DNA from: Chryseobacterium kimseyorum
GTDB lineage: Bacteria > Bacteroidota > Bacteroidia > Flavobacteriales > Weeksellaceae
Length of the DNA stretch: 64,000 nucleotides
Assembly (NCBI RefSeq): GCF_025971945.1
Contig: NZ_JAPDHW010000008.1
Coordinates: 1-64,000, forward strand
Direction of reading: 5' to 3'
Position 1 is the first letter of the stretch; each line of letters begins with the position of its first letter. Both the position numbers and the translations under genes were made by a program. Shown here in pieces: positions 7,699 to 15,965 of the stretch. The notes under the pieces are model-generated. The model saw only the letters and a program-made list of their open reading frames with translations. It had not been told where the DNA came from and searched no databases.

Positions 7699-8613
7699 AT
7701 GACTTGGGATGAAAAAATTAAAGATTTTGAAATTTTTCTTAGATTCGAAAGAAATTTCTCAGAAAACACCCTCGATGCCTACGTTCGGGACATCAAAAAA
7801 CTAAAAGAATACGCAGAAGAAGACCTTGAGAACACAGGTCCTGATATTATTTCTTACAACAATCTGCAGGAGTATATCTTCAAGCTTTCTAAACAGAAAT
7901 TCAGCGAAAGATCACAGGCAAGATGGATTTCTTCCATCAAAGCGTTCTTCAGATTCCTTTTAGAAGATGAGATTCGTGAAGACAATCCTTCAGCACTATT
8001 GGAAGGCCCTAAATTAGGACTTTATCTTCCTGACACCTTAAGCCTTTCTGATATCAATAAAATTATTGATGCAATAGATTTAAGCTCAGATTTAGGACAG
8101 AGAAATCACAGCATTATCGAAGTGCTTTATGGATGCGGTCTTCGTGTTTCTGAACTGATTGATGTTAAAATTTCGAATATCAATTTTAAAGAAAATTATA
8201 TTAAAGTTGTAGGAAAAGGAAATAAGACCCGTTTTGTGCCATTGGCTCATTACACTGCAGATCTGCTTCAGTCTTATATTCAGGAAGTACGATCTAAAAT
8301 CAAGATCAACAAAAAGCATGAGGACACTCTGTTCCTAAACAGCAGAGGAACTTCAATGTCTAGAGTAATCGTGTTTCTTATTATTAAGGAACTTACCGAT
8401 AAAGCAGGCGTCAGCAAGAAAATTTCGCCTCACACTTTCAGACATTCATTTGCTACCCATCTTATGCAGAATGGTGCGGATCTACGATTTATACAGGAGA
8501 TGTTGGGGCATTCGAGCATTACTACCACTCAGGTGTACACCCATCTTAAAACTGAAGAACTTCGTGATGTGATCCTTAGCTTCCATCCGAGAAATAAGAC
8601 TAAGACTATTTAA
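7699..8613 (+). CDS. xerD: Site-specific tyrosine recombinase XerD
   Basis: A 304-residue tyrosine recombinase of the XerC/XerD group that resolves chromosome dimers at dif. The SAM-like core-binding domain spans about 1-100 and the catalytic domain about 110-300. Catalytic residues are R149 (CGLRVSEL), K173 (VVGKGNK), H245 and R248 (HTFRHSFATHL), H271 (GHSS) and the nucleophile Y280 (TQVYTHL). It has the size and layout of a housekeeping Xer rather than a phage integrase, and no attachment site or phage gene is nearby. Its TAA overlaps the ATG of the NUDIX gene by one base, indicating an operon. Confidence 0.93.
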   Translation: MTWDEKIKDFEIFLRFERNFSENTLDAYVRDIKKLKEYAEEDLENTGPDIISYNNLQEYIFKLSKQKFSERSQARWISSIKAFFRFLLEDEIREDNPSALLEGPKLGLYLPDTLSLSDINKIIDAIDLSSDLGQRNHSIIEVLYGCGLRVSELIDVKISNINFKENYIKVVGKGNKTRFVPLAHYTADLLQSYIQEVRSKIKINKKHEDTLFLNSRGTSMSRVIVFLIIKELTDKAGVSKKISPHTFRHSFATHLMQNGADLRFIQEMLGHSSITTTQVYTHLKTEELRDVILSFHPRNKTKTI

Positions 8614-9131
8614 TGAAAATACTGAAATTTTGCCCAAACTGTGGCAAAGAATCATTGAATTGGGACGGCGAAAAAAAATGGAGCTGTCCCAATTGCAATT
8701 TTAACCTTTACAACAACGTTGCCGGCGCTGTGGCTGTGGTCATTCGCTGTGGTGATGAAGTATATCTTACCAAGAGAAACCAAGAACCTAAAAAAGGAAA
8801 ACTCGATTTAGCAGGAGGCTTTGTAGACCCAAAAGAAAGTGCAGAAAACACCTGCAGGAGAGAACTTTTTGAAGAACTTCAATTAGAAATAGACATTGAA
8901 AATCTACAGTATCTCACAAGCCTGCCCAATGTTTATCAGTACAAAGAAATTGACTATAACACCATCGATCTGTTCTACGAGTACACTGTTTCAGAAAAAT
9001 TTGAAGTCAGTTTAGCACTGTCGGAAATCTCAGAGACGCACTGGATTCCTTTAAGCGAAATCAAAATTGATGATCTTGCATTTGACTCTCAGAAAATATT
9101 TTTCAAAGAATACTTAGAAAAATTTAAATAA
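8613..9131 (+). CDS. NUDIX hydrolase with N-terminal zinc ribbon
   Basis: A 172-residue NUDIX pyrophosphatase. A zinc ribbon (C7, C10, C25, C28; CPNCGKES and CPNCNF) precedes the NUDIX fold. The box GGFVDPKESAENTCRRELFEEL at about 68-89 carries the metal-binding REL-EE residues. Zinc-ribbon NUDIX proteins often act on NADH or related dinucleotides, but this one is shorter than NudC, so the substrate is open. It is translationally coupled to xerD by a one-base stop/start overlap and ends at a bidirectional terminator. Confidence 0.88.
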   Translation: MKILKFCPNCGKESLNWDGEKKWSCPNCNFNLYNNVAGAVAVVIRCGDEVYLTKRNQEPKKGKLDLAGGFVDPKESAENTCRRELFEELQLEIDIENLQYLTSLPNVYQYKEIDYNTIDLFYEYTVSEKFEVSLALSEISETHWIPLSEIKIDDLAFDSQKIFFKEYLEKFK

Positions 9132-9132
9132 A

Positions 9133-9168
9133 AAAAACTCCCACATTTGAAAAGATGTGGGAGTTTTT
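9133..9168. terminator. Bidirectional terminator
   Basis: A 14-bp perfect inverted repeat (9133-9146 and 9155-9168, GC-rich CTCCCACAT core) with A and T flanks sits between the converging NUDIX and heme-binding genes and can stop transcription from both sides. Confidence 0.9.
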
Positions 9169-9177
9169 ATGATTAGC

Positions 9178-9636
9178 TTAATAAGACTTTGTTTTAAGTA
9201 TCTCCTCAAAATACTGAGCCAAAATAGTTCTTTCGGCATCAGACAGATTCGCCTTATCATGATACACTATATATGCAGGTAATGGCATCGTTTTATTTTG
9301 TAAAGTCTGAAGTGCTTTTTTCAGCATACTTTCTTTTAACTCCTTATTGTAAGACTGCCAAACAGAAAAGTTGAGATGTTCTCTGCCCTCATTGACGTGA
9401 TCTTTTACAGACCATGAAAACGGGGCTATATAAGCATATTTGGGATAAACCGTTTCGTTGGAATGACAGTCGTAACAGGCATTTCTTAACAGTTCTGCGA
9501 CCTTTGGCGGTGATTTTTTGACGTCAATAAAATTTTCAGATTTACTGACCGGTTTATTTGTGGTATCAATGGGAACGAACTGAATAATTGCAAAAGAAAC
9601 AAAAACCCAGAAAACTATTTTTTTGAACGTTTTCAT
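9178..9636 (-). CDS. Heme-binding domain protein (monoheme, membrane-anchored)
   Basis: A 152-residue protein with an N-terminal hydrophobic anchor or signal (residues 6-22) and a single covalent heme motif CYDCH at 54-58 followed by SNETVYPKYAYIAPFSWSV. This matches the Bacteroidota heme-binding domain family seen in small periplasmic cytochromes. The conserved HVNEGREHLNFS region and a second-half methionine (KTMPLPAY) could supply the distal ligand. An electron-transfer role is inferred. It directly follows the Ig-like lipoprotein gene, sharing one base of the stop/start codons, so the two are co-transcribed. Confidence 0.85.
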   Translation of the reverse strand: MKTFKKIVFWVFVSFAIIQFVPIDTTNKPVSKSENFIDVKKSPPKVAELLRNACYDCHSNETVYPKYAYIAPFSWSVKDHVNEGREHLNFSVWQSYNKELKESMLKKALQTLQNKTMPLPAYIVYHDKANLSDAERTILAQYFEEILKTKSY

Positions 9637-11396
9637 TATCGAGTCAGCTGTCTTTGTGAATTATTTAGTTGGGTGTTACCATTTAAATTATTGCCGTTCG
9701 TGTTATTCAATAGACCGGAATCTGTTTTGGTCTCATCTTCCTGCTTAGGTTTTGGAGCCTTAATTCCTTCAAATACTCTTTTATCATTAAGATCCCAATC
9801 TTCTCTGGTTTCCCAAAGCGGTCTCGCCACAACCATTTTGTAGTAGAGGTAAGAATCTTCTGCAAAAGTTCCGTTGACAAAATCAGCTTCATCCCATCGT
9901 TTATTATCATTGGTATCTACCAAGATCCTCACGATATATTCACCGGGTTTCACAACCGCGAACTTCACGTCACTTCCACTGGTATACTGCTGATAAACCG
10001 CTTTTTCGGAAGTATCCAACAACTGAATCCAGTATTTTGCAGTGGGTGCATTAGTAATTTTAAAGGTTAAATTTCCGTAGTTTTCTATTTTGTCTGCTTC
10101 AAAATCAAATCTTTTTGACTGACTATTTTTTGTGTAGAAGGAAGAAATAGTTTCTTTAGGAATTGTTAACTGATATTTTTTTCCGGAAATAAAATCTGAA
10201 CTTACCAAGATCTGATAAGGATTCGTTTCTGAAATCTTTGCTGTAAAATTGTGCGTTGTGAGACTGTCGCTTTTTAAAACCCATTTTTCCGGATTTATTT
10301 TATCGACAATATAATTAGAAACAATTTTACAATCAGTTCTCGGTGGCAGTAAGCTTCCACCGTTGTCACTGTTGATATCCATCACATTTTTTGTGTTGTA
10401 TTTATAAAAAACAGATGTCGAATCTTTCTTACCATCAACCTCGTAAGCAAGCTTTACATTTTCAGTCACCGTCTGCCCCAAATTACTCTTCACTGCATCA
10501 AACCAAATTCTTAGAGTGTCTGACTGTGGTGTATGTGTCACTTTAAAATCCTGAAGTTTTTCATTTTTCGAAACTACTTTTACCTCTTTAGGATTACCTT
10601 CAAAAGTCATCAGTATTCCACCGGGAGTTTCCTTTAATTCAGGCTTCTTATATGGTTTTTTAGAAGGGTATAGTTTTAAATTTAATCCTGAAATTGACTT
10701 TTCAATAACCACCGTATCTTTCTGGAAACCTATCTTTTCCTTTCCGGGATCGTACACAGAATTTCCATTATCGTCATCAAATGCTATGATTTTAAATTTA
10801 CCGGGAGCCAGATAATTCAGTTCATAATATCCATCATCATCAACCTTTGTAATGTAGTAAGGTTTCTTTTTATAGTCAATCGTATCTTTCAACTGATATA
10901 GACCGACAACCATTTTGTTTTCGCTGGTTGACTGTTTTGTAATGGTGAACGCATCTTTCACTTCACCACTTATGTAGAGATCATCCAGTTTTTCACCTGT
11001 AGAAAAAGCAAAATTAAAGTATCTTAAAATATTCGACTCGCTGTTATCAGAAATCGAATTCCCAAAATTAAAGTTGTATGTCGTATTTGCCTGAAGGGTA
11101 TCTGACCACTGAATAATCAGAAATTTATTGGCAATATTTGAAGGAAGAATTCTCGTTATATTCGCGATTGGCGGAGAGATATTCAGGTTTTTATTAATAT
11201 CCTTCAGTGTAATATACTCGTCGAAATCTATTCTCAATTCTTTAATATCTCTTCTTACATTGACTCTGGTGGTATCAATGTTTGAGCTTAAAAACTTCGG
11301 CGCCAGAGTATCTTTCGGGCCACCAACCGGCGCACCTACTCTCGCACAGGAATGTACAAGAAAACTGACAATCAGTAAGAGAAGAATTCTTTTCAT
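9636..11396 (-). CDS. Ig-like domain (Big_5 type) surface lipoprotein
   Basis: A 586-residue lipoprotein. After the start ATG at 11396 comes a signal sequence ending in SFLVHSC, whose cysteine is the lipidation site, then AxxxxPxGGPKDTLAPKFL, the hallmark opening of this Bacteroidota family. An N-terminal Ig-like domain (about 35-140) is followed by SdrD/CNA-like repeats with DDDGYYELNYLAPGKFKI and a calcium-type DDDNGNSVYDPGKE loop near residue 225. A second such domain lies near the end (DTNDNKRWDEADF). The longer frame to 11432 would put 12 unlikely residues before the signal. Probably an outer-membrane-attached adhesion or scaffold protein; exact function unknown. Confidence 0.85.
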   Translation of the reverse strand: MKRILLLLIVSFLVHSCARVGAPVGGPKDTLAPKFLSSNIDTTRVNVRRDIKELRIDFDEYITLKDINKNLNISPPIANITRILPSNIANKFLIIQWSDTLQANTTYNFNFGNSISDNSESNILRYFNFAFSTGEKLDDLYISGEVKDAFTITKQSTSENKMVVGLYQLKDTIDYKKKPYYITKVDDDGYYELNYLAPGKFKIIAFDDDNGNSVYDPGKEKIGFQKDTVVIEKSISGLNLKLYPSKKPYKKPELKETPGGILMTFEGNPKEVKVVSKNEKLQDFKVTHTPQSDTLRIWFDAVKSNLGQTVTENVKLAYEVDGKKDSTSVFYKYNTKNVMDINSDNGGSLLPPRTDCKIVSNYIVDKINPEKWVLKSDSLTTHNFTAKISETNPYQILVSSDFISGKKYQLTIPKETISSFYTKNSQSKRFDFEADKIENYGNLTFKITNAPTAKYWIQLLDTSEKAVYQQYTSGSDVKFAVVKPGEYIVRILVDTNDNKRWDEADFVNGTFAEDSYLYYKMVVARPLWETREDWDLNDKRVFEGIKAPKPKQEDETKTDSGLLNNTNGNNLNGNTQLNNSQRQLTR

Positions 11397-11409
11397 GAAT
11401 ATATTTGAG

Positions 11410-11417
11410 CAAAAATA
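11410..11417 (-). promoter_or_regulatory. Candidate -7 box of the Ig-like lipoprotein gene
   Basis: Minus-strand TATTTTTGC fits TAnnTTTGY. It ends 13 bases before the ATG at 11396, supporting that start and giving a very short leader. Confidence 0.4.
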
Positions 11418-11421
11418 AACA

Positions 11422-12693
11422 TTATTCTCCAAAAACCTCAGTACCTGTTTTCAAAGTGTCCTGATTATCATTCATAATGTGATGCAGTTTGTCTTTCTGA
11501 GGCGGAAAATCTTCAAACAACCCTGAAAGCGCCAGTGCCGAGTACACCTTCCCCGAATATTTGTTTCCAATGGCAACGATAGTTACTTTAGATTTCAAAA
11601 GATGCGCAAACACAGAGTTGGTACCGTGCCACCATCCGTTGTGATACGTCAGCTTTTCACCGTTATCAAAAATTTTCATTCTGAATCCTAAACCGTAATT
11701 ATTTTGTCCTGCCTTTTCGTTGCTGTATGGCGCAAAAATCATTTCTTTCAATTCAGGTTTCAAAAAATCTTTTGAAAACATCGCTTTCGAAAAAGTGAAT
11801 AAATCTCTTGGTGTAGTGTACACATTTTTATCCCCATAAATCAAATCTAAACGGTCTAATGGATATAGTCTGTTCCCACCATAGTAAAAAGACTGAGATG
11901 CCGTAGGAATATCTTTCTCCTGAAAAATATAACTGTTTGTCATTTTTAAAGGCGTAAAAACCATTTCCTGCATTGCCTGAGGAAAAGGTGTTTTTGTTAC
12001 TTTCTCAATCAGCAGGGCCAACAGCGCAAAGTTAGTATTGCAATACATAAAACCGGTATCAGTATCTCTCGCCAGGTCAGGTTTGTATTTGATGATCATA
12101 TTCAGAACATCCTGATTGGTAATATATTTTTTAGAAAGTTCTGCCGGTACAGGTTGAATTTTGGTGATGAAATATTCGTATTTCGGAAGTCCGCTTCTCT
12201 GGTCTAATAAAGTCTGAACCGTAACGTTGGGATAAGGAAATCCCGGAAAAAATTGTGTCAAATGATCGGATAACTTTATTTTCCCTGCTTCCACCAATTT
12301 CAGCATAGCCATTGCCGTCAAAGTTTTAGAAACCGAAGCAACGTGCAAAGACGTGTTTTTATTAATAGGACTCTGGTTACCTTCTCTGGCAAACCCTCTG
12401 TAGTTTTCAAAAAGAATATCGTTGCCTTTTGCAACTAAAATTCCTCCGCTGAGATCACTTCCTTCCCATATTTTTTTATAATACTGATCGATATAGCTGA
12501 CAATAAAATTTTTATTTGAAAGAACAGCATCTTCCGGAGAAAATACTTTTCCCAAATCTACATTTCCGTAATTCGGAAGATTGGTAGTATTCTCGGTAAG
12601 AGATTCTTTGTTTTCGGATTTGTTTTTACAGGAAAAAAGGAATAAAAATAGGGTTGCAGCGAGTACAAAGGTAAGCTTCTTCATGAGTTTCAA
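11422..12693 (-). CDS. Serine hydrolase of the beta-lactamase/class C family, lipoprotein
   Basis: A protein of up to 423 residues (start at 12693, or ATG 12684). The signal sequence ends in LFLFSC with a lipobox cysteine at residue 22. The SxxK motif is S120-V-S-K123 (HVASVSKTLTAM), and YCN at 217-219 is the second catalytic motif. The C-terminal YHNGWWHGTN probably provides the KTG-like box. This fold includes class C beta-lactamases, DD-peptidases and esterases; a peptidase or esterase role at the cell surface is more likely than antibiotic resistance, but sequence alone cannot decide. It stops 25 bases before the Ig-like lipoprotein start, so both may be co-transcribed. Confidence 0.85.
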   Translation of the reverse strand: MKLMKKLTFVLAATLFLFLFSCKNKSENKESLTENTTNLPNYGNVDLGKVFSPEDAVLSNKNFIVSYIDQYYKKIWEGSDLSGGILVAKGNDILFENYRGFAREGNQSPINKNTSLHVASVSKTLTAMAMLKLVEAGKIKLSDHLTQFFPGFPYPNVTVQTLLDQRSGLPKYEYFITKIQPVPAELSKKYITNQDVLNMIIKYKPDLARDTDTGFMYCNTNFALLALLIEKVTKTPFPQAMQEMVFTPLKMTNSYIFQEKDIPTASQSFYYGGNRLYPLDRLDLIYGDKNVYTTPRDLFTFSKAMFSKDFLKPELKEMIFAPYSNEKAGQNNYGLGFRMKIFDNGEKLTYHNGWWHGTNSVFAHLLKSKVTIVAIGNKYSGKVYSALALSGLFEDFPPQKDKLHHIMNDNQDTLKTGTEVFGE

Positions 12694-12926
12694 AAATGAG
12701 TGGCAATTTAATAAAACTCAATATGAATCTTGAATGACTGATGTAAATTATGAATTATTTAACATAATCGTAAGCGCCGCTATTCGATTCAGGGCTTGAC
12801 CAGAGTGTAAAATATAACATTAAAGAATACAAAAAGAATTATTAAGGATGCTTCAACCTTTACAAAGCAATCATCAATCATTCAGTAATAGAATTCAAGT
12901 ATTCTGTTGACCCATTCAACTGCTTC

Positions 12927-13073
12927 GTTAAAACAATCAACCATTACGAAGAGACAATCAATCAGTTCAAAGAGACAATCAATCACTTCGAAGAGGTTAT
13001 CAAGCAGTTCGAAGAGCCGATCAACCAGTTCGAAGAGACAATCAACCACTTCGAAGAGGCAATCAAGTACAAT
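12927..13073 (+). repeat. 21-bp imperfect tandem repeat, seven units, heptad-coding frame
   Basis: Seven adjacent 21-base units begin at 12927, 12948, 12969, 12990, 13011, 13032 and 13053. Five contain the core GAGnnnATCAAnCAnTTC. In one frame each unit encodes a seven-residue coiled-coil-like heptad (EETINQF, KETINHF, EEVIKQF, EEPINQF and so on) with Ile and Phe at regular positions. That frame is open from 12847 to about 13120 but has no ATG, GTG or TTG. A second frame starting TTG at 12907 gives a Ser/Thr/Lys/Arg repeat of 72 residues. No promoter is evident. It may be a relic of a coiled-coil gene or a non-coding repeat. Confidence 0.75.
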
Positions 13074-13190
13074 TTATTATATTTCAACACTTTACAAAGG
13101 CTTTCAAAAAAATTCTGAAAAGTAAAATGTCGCACCGATACACGTAAATCTACTATTACAGTAATTTCAAGTAATAATTTATTAAAAAAA

Positions 13191-13409
13191 TTAGCTCTGA
13201 AAACCAGCCAAAATCTTATCTACAATCACCTGCGCCAGTTTTTCCTTGCTCTGATGCGTCCAGCCAGCGATGTGAAGCAAAGGATTTGGATTGTAGAATT
13301 GCCATAATTTTTCGAGCTTATTTTCAGTAGTTCTCGTATCTGTGATTGACTTCGGCGAATTATTGTTTCGTGATGGAGCGGTTGTGGAGATGTTAATAAA
13401 ATGAAATTT
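13191..13409 (-). pseudogene. Remnant carrying a copy of the dehydrogenase 3' end
   Basis: A 72-codon open stretch without a start codon, bounded upstream by TAG at 13412-13410. Its last part (HIAGWTHQSKEKLAQVIVDK and onward) is identical at DNA level to the C-terminal codons of the D-2-hydroxyacid dehydrogenase at 14498-15430. The preceding residues (about NSPKSITDTRTTENKLEKLW) are unrelated to that enzyme, and two in-frame stops occur just further upstream. It appears to be a chimeric, decayed segment left by a duplication. The upstream part is not recognisable to me. Confidence 0.6.
13205..13274. repeat. 70-bp perfect direct repeat, copy 1
   Basis: These 70 bases are identical to 14512-14581. 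Copy 1 lies in the remnant, copy 2 is the 3' end of the dehydrogenase gene. The two copies are 1,307 bases apart and enclose the GLPGLI gene. Confidence 0.95.
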
Positions 13410-13595
13410 CTACGTTCCCTGCTAATCATCTGTAAGAAAATGGTAATGCTCAAAGTCGAGAGACTTTGCGAAGCGGGTAATAAACGTCTGCTGTTAAAGC
13501 ACTAATATTAGTTATTCAAACTCTGAAAGTTTCAAACTTCCTTTACAAACATTTGACCTTGCTAAGGAACACAATTCAAAGTTTTTCAATCTATT

Positions 13596-14387
13596 TCACT
13601 CAAAAATATAACGCATATCTTTATCAATCGGAAAATTACTTTCTTTCTTACTACGATCTTTTCTATTCTTAGAAATCTTTAGAATTTCAGTTTTGTCAAC
13701 AAAATTAATTTTATCAAAAAGAGTCCCTCCATATTTTAAATCATTGACAAGTTGGAAATATTTTTGTCTTGATGTCCTGACAAGGTTCTTCTCTGGCTTA
13801 GAAACAACTTTACCCGATTTTTTTAATTCAATCAAGGAATAATGATATATGTTTTCTGAATCAACCAAGTCAATGATGAGACCGGGCAGACCATGAAATT
13901 TATAGGGTCCAAATTGAAAAGGGTATTCTGTTGAATAACATGCTTTCCAAGATCTCCCATACATTTTAGCCGATGCAATTTGACACTTTAATTGACCAAT
14001 TTGTTTTTCCTCTTTCTCTAATATCCACTCAGCACTCTCATCTTCGCTAAAAAATAAGGTTACGCCTTCATTAAAATAAAATGTAGTGACTTGATTTTTA
14101 CTTGTATGAATTTTCTCTCCAAAATAAGTTCTGTTACCTGCTAAAGTTATGAGTTCTTTGTTCGGATTTCCTGAATTACCAGAAGGAAGAGAATCTAAAT
14201 TTATTACCTTTTGGGACAAGAATAAGCTTTCACTGTCTTTCAAAAATAATGCGAATTCTTCATTTCTTGGAACTGGTGAACTTGGGTCTAATTTATAATC
14301 CAGATTATACCTTACTTCTATATCAGCAGTAAAGCTTTGACTATGTAAAATAGAAAAACAAAATAAAAACAATACTCTTAAAATCAT
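13596..14387 (-). CDS. GLPGLI family exported protein
   Basis: A 263-residue protein with an N-terminal signal peptide (hydrophobic to about residue 16, cleavage likely after LHS). It contains the signature FHGLPGLIIDLVDSEN near residue 165, for which this Bacteroidota family is named. Typical features also include a conserved CQIASAKMYGRSWKAC stretch before it, in which two cysteines could form a disulfide. Function of the family is unknown; many members lie near TonB receptors, but here it is alone between two copies of a 70-bp direct repeat. This suggests that it came in with, or was bracketed by, a duplication event. A near-consensus -7 element (TTATTTTG) ends a few bases before the ATG. 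Confidence 0.88.
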   Translation of the reverse strand: MILRVLFLFCFSILHSQSFTADIEVRYNLDYKLDPSSPVPRNEEFALFLKDSESLFLSQKVINLDSLPSGNSGNPNKELITLAGNRTYFGEKIHTSKNQVTTFYFNEGVTLFFSEDESAEWILEKEEKQIGQLKCQIASAKMYGRSWKACYSTEYPFQFGPYKFHGLPGLIIDLVDSENIYHYSLIELKKSGKVVSKPEKNLVRTSRQKYFQLVNDLKYGGTLFDKINFVDKTEILKISKNRKDRSKKESNFPIDKDMRYIFE

Positions 14388-14497
14388 ATCAAAATAAAAT
14401 TAGTTCAAAACTAAGAACTATAGTACCGAACGGGGAATGATTTTCACAAAAGACATTAAACCTGTTTGCAATCACAAAAGGAAGAATTACTTAAGAA

Positions 14498-15430
14498 TTA
14501 ATTAAAAAATTCAGCCAAAATCTTATCTACAATCACCTGCGCCAGTTTTTCCTTGCTCTGATGCGTCCAGCCAGCGATGTGCGGAGTTACAATAACTTTC
14601 TCTGAATTCAGAAGATACTGTAAATCTTCATTTTCTGTCTCAAGATTTTCAAATGAAGCTTTTTCATATTCTAATACATCCAGACAGGCACCTTTCACCT
14701 TTCCTGATTGTAAAGATTTAATCAAACTACTCGTTTCTACATTTTTCCCTCTTGCAGTGTTTACAAAATAGAAATCATTTTTCATCTCAGAAATAAACTG
14801 AGCGTCCACTAGATAATTTGTTGAATCTGTCAGGGGAATATGCAGGCTTAAAACCGCGGCTCTTTTTTTTAATTCTTCCAAAGGAACCTGCGTTGCAAAT
14901 TCATCTGAGAGATTGGGAAGAATATCATGAAAGATCACTTTACAGCCAAACCCCGAAAGTCTTTTGGCAGTTGCTTTTCCCATGTTTCCATAACCGATCA
15001 GGCCTACAGTTTTTCCCAGCAATTCGTCACCACGGTTTTCTTCACGTAGCCAAATCCCGTTTTTCACTTCGTTGGAGGCAATGAAAAGTCGGTTCATTAA
15101 GATTAAAAGCATTCCCACAACATGTTCGGCAACAGAATCTCTGTTTCCTTCGGGAGAATTAATTAACTGAATTCCCAGCTTTTCAGCGACGGCAATATCA
15201 ATATTTTCCATACCCGCCCCTACTCTGGCGATAAATTTCAGATTCTTTGCTTTCTCTAAAAAGTTTTGATCTAAAGGAATTCTGCTTCTGATAATTACGC
15301 CATCATAATTTTCTATCTTACGGCAAACCTCATCGTAAGGAGAAGTGAAATCTTCTTCCAAAACAAAATTCGCAGCCAAAAGCTGTTCAGTGATCAGTGG
15401 GTGGTTTTTATCTAATAGAAGGATTCGCAT
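14498..15430 (-). CDS. D-2-hydroxyacid dehydrogenase, phosphoglycerate dehydrogenase-like
   Basis: A 310-residue NAD-dependent dehydrogenase from ATG 15430 (MRILLLDKNH). The frame extends to 15451, but those residues lie in a repeat. The Rossmann motif is GLIGYGNMGKA (about 143-153). Catalytic residues are R228 (NTARGKN), E256 in the LDVLEYE segment and H284 (TPHIAGW). It resembles SerA without the C-terminal ACT domain, and could act on 3-phosphoglycerate or another 2-hydroxyacid. Its last 23 codons are perfectly duplicated at 13205-13274. Upstream lie the 15.4-kb inverted-repeat family elements. Confidence 0.88.
   Translation of the reverse strand: MRILLLDKNHPLITEQLLAANFVLEEDFTSPYDEVCRKIENYDGVIIRSRIPLDQNFLEKAKNLKFIARVGAGMENIDIAVAEKLGIQLINSPEGNRDSVAEHVVGMLLILMNRLFIASNEVKNGIWLREENRGDELLGKTVGLIGYGNMGKATAKRLSGFGCKVIFHDILPNLSDEFATQVPLEELKKRAAVLSLHIPLTDSTNYLVDAQFISEMKNDFYFVNTARGKNVETSSLIKSLQSGKVKGACLDVLEYEKASFENLETENEDLQYLLNSEKVIVTPHIAGWTHQSKEKLAQVIVDKILAEFFN
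14512..14581. repeat. 70-bp perfect direct repeat, copy 2
   Basis: This copy encodes the C-terminus of the dehydrogenase and is identical, base for base, to 13205-13274. Being inside the intact gene, it is probably the source copy. Confidence 0.95.
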
Positions 15431-15437
15431 ATTTTTA

Positions 15438-15477
15438 TACACTAATTGCACTAATATTTTTCACGAATAACACTCAT
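15438..15477. repeat. Dispersed ACACTAAT-type repeat, third copy
   Basis: The sequence ACACTAATTGCACTAATATT followed by TTTCACGAATAACACTCATT closely matches the element at 15520-15559. The bases beyond it (to about 15515) also match the 3' end of the GxxExxY gene, including the stop codon region, so a decayed copy of that gene end accompanies the repeat. Confidence 0.75.
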
Positions 15478-15519
15478 TATAATATTCCGTTGATTATTAT
15501 TATAACTTCGCTTTTTTGT

Positions 15520-15559
15520 AAACACTAATTACACTAATATTTTCACGAATAACACTAAT
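15520..15559. repeat. Inverted repeat flanking the GxxExxY gene, downstream arm
   Basis: Plus-strand AAACACTAATTACACTAATA then TTTTCACGAATAACACTAAT. It is an inverted match, about 33 of 41 positions, to 16006-16046. It touches the TAA stop codon of the GxxExxY gene. Confidence 0.75.
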
Positions 15560-15951
15560 TATAATGTTCCGTTGATTATTCTTTTAACTCCGCTTTTGAA
15601 TTGAAGAGTATTGAAGTTTATTAAAAACCCTAATTTACAATTACTTAAACGAAGATATGTAAGAATTTGAGCTAGGTGAATGTCATTTAATGCCTCTACA
15701 GATTTTATTTCTAAAACAAATTTACGTTCAATCAAAAAATCTAATCTATAACCTACATCTAATTTAATTTCATTATAAATCAGCGGCATGGGTTTTTGTT
15801 TTTCAACAAATAGTCCGGTCTTTTTCAACTCGTAAAACATACATTCCTCATATGCACTTTCTAAAAGTCCGGGACCTAAAGTTTTATGCACCAAATAACC
15901 TGACTCGTAAACGATTTTTGATATATCGTTTTCAGAAATACCGATTTCCAT
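15559..15951 (-). CDS. GxxExxY protein
   Basis: A 130-residue protein of the GxxExxY family, whose name motif is G28-L-L-E31-S-A-Y34 in the conserved context LVHKTLGPGLLESAY. The middle part, YRLDFLIERKFVLEIKSVE, has the D...E-x-K pattern of a PD-(D/E)xK nuclease-like core, followed by HLAQILTYLRLSNCKLGFLINF, a signature of the family. Biochemical function is unknown; a nuclease-related role is an inference from the fold pattern. The gene is bracketed by ~40-bp imperfect inverted repeats that abut its own stop codon and the stop codon of the upstream thioesterase gene, which looks like a small insertion cassette. Confidence 0.88.
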   Translation of the reverse strand: MEIGISENDISKIVYESGYLVHKTLGPGLLESAYEECMFYELKKTGLFVEKQKPMPLIYNEIKLDVGYRLDFLIERKFVLEIKSVEALNDIHLAQILTYLRLSNCKLGFLINFNTLQFKSGVKRIINGTL

Positions 15952-15965
15952 ATCTGTGTTTTTTT

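Noticed and set aside
7699..8613. Phage or island integrase
   Set aside because: The recombinase has XerD length and motifs, overlaps a NUDIX gene in an operon, and no attachment site, tRNA gene or phage gene is nearby.
11422..12693. Antibiotic-resistance beta-lactamase
   Set aside because: The serine-hydrolase motifs fit the broad family of esterases and peptidases, and nothing in the context indicates resistance.
12907..13125. 72-codon Ser/Thr/Lys/Arg repeat frame
   Set aside because: It starts at TTG, has no promoter, and its repetitive composition follows from the 21-bp tandem repeat read in another frame; not listed as a gene.
13226..13453. 75-codon reverse frame over the duplicated segment
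   Set aside because: It runs across the 70-bp repeat in a frame different from the dehydrogenase and shows no family features; it is a by-product of the decayed segment.
13453..13475. Hairpin AAAGTC-GAGA-GACTTT
   Set aside because: A 6-bp stem without a T tract in decayed intergenic sequence; no gene end to terminate, so not called as terminator.
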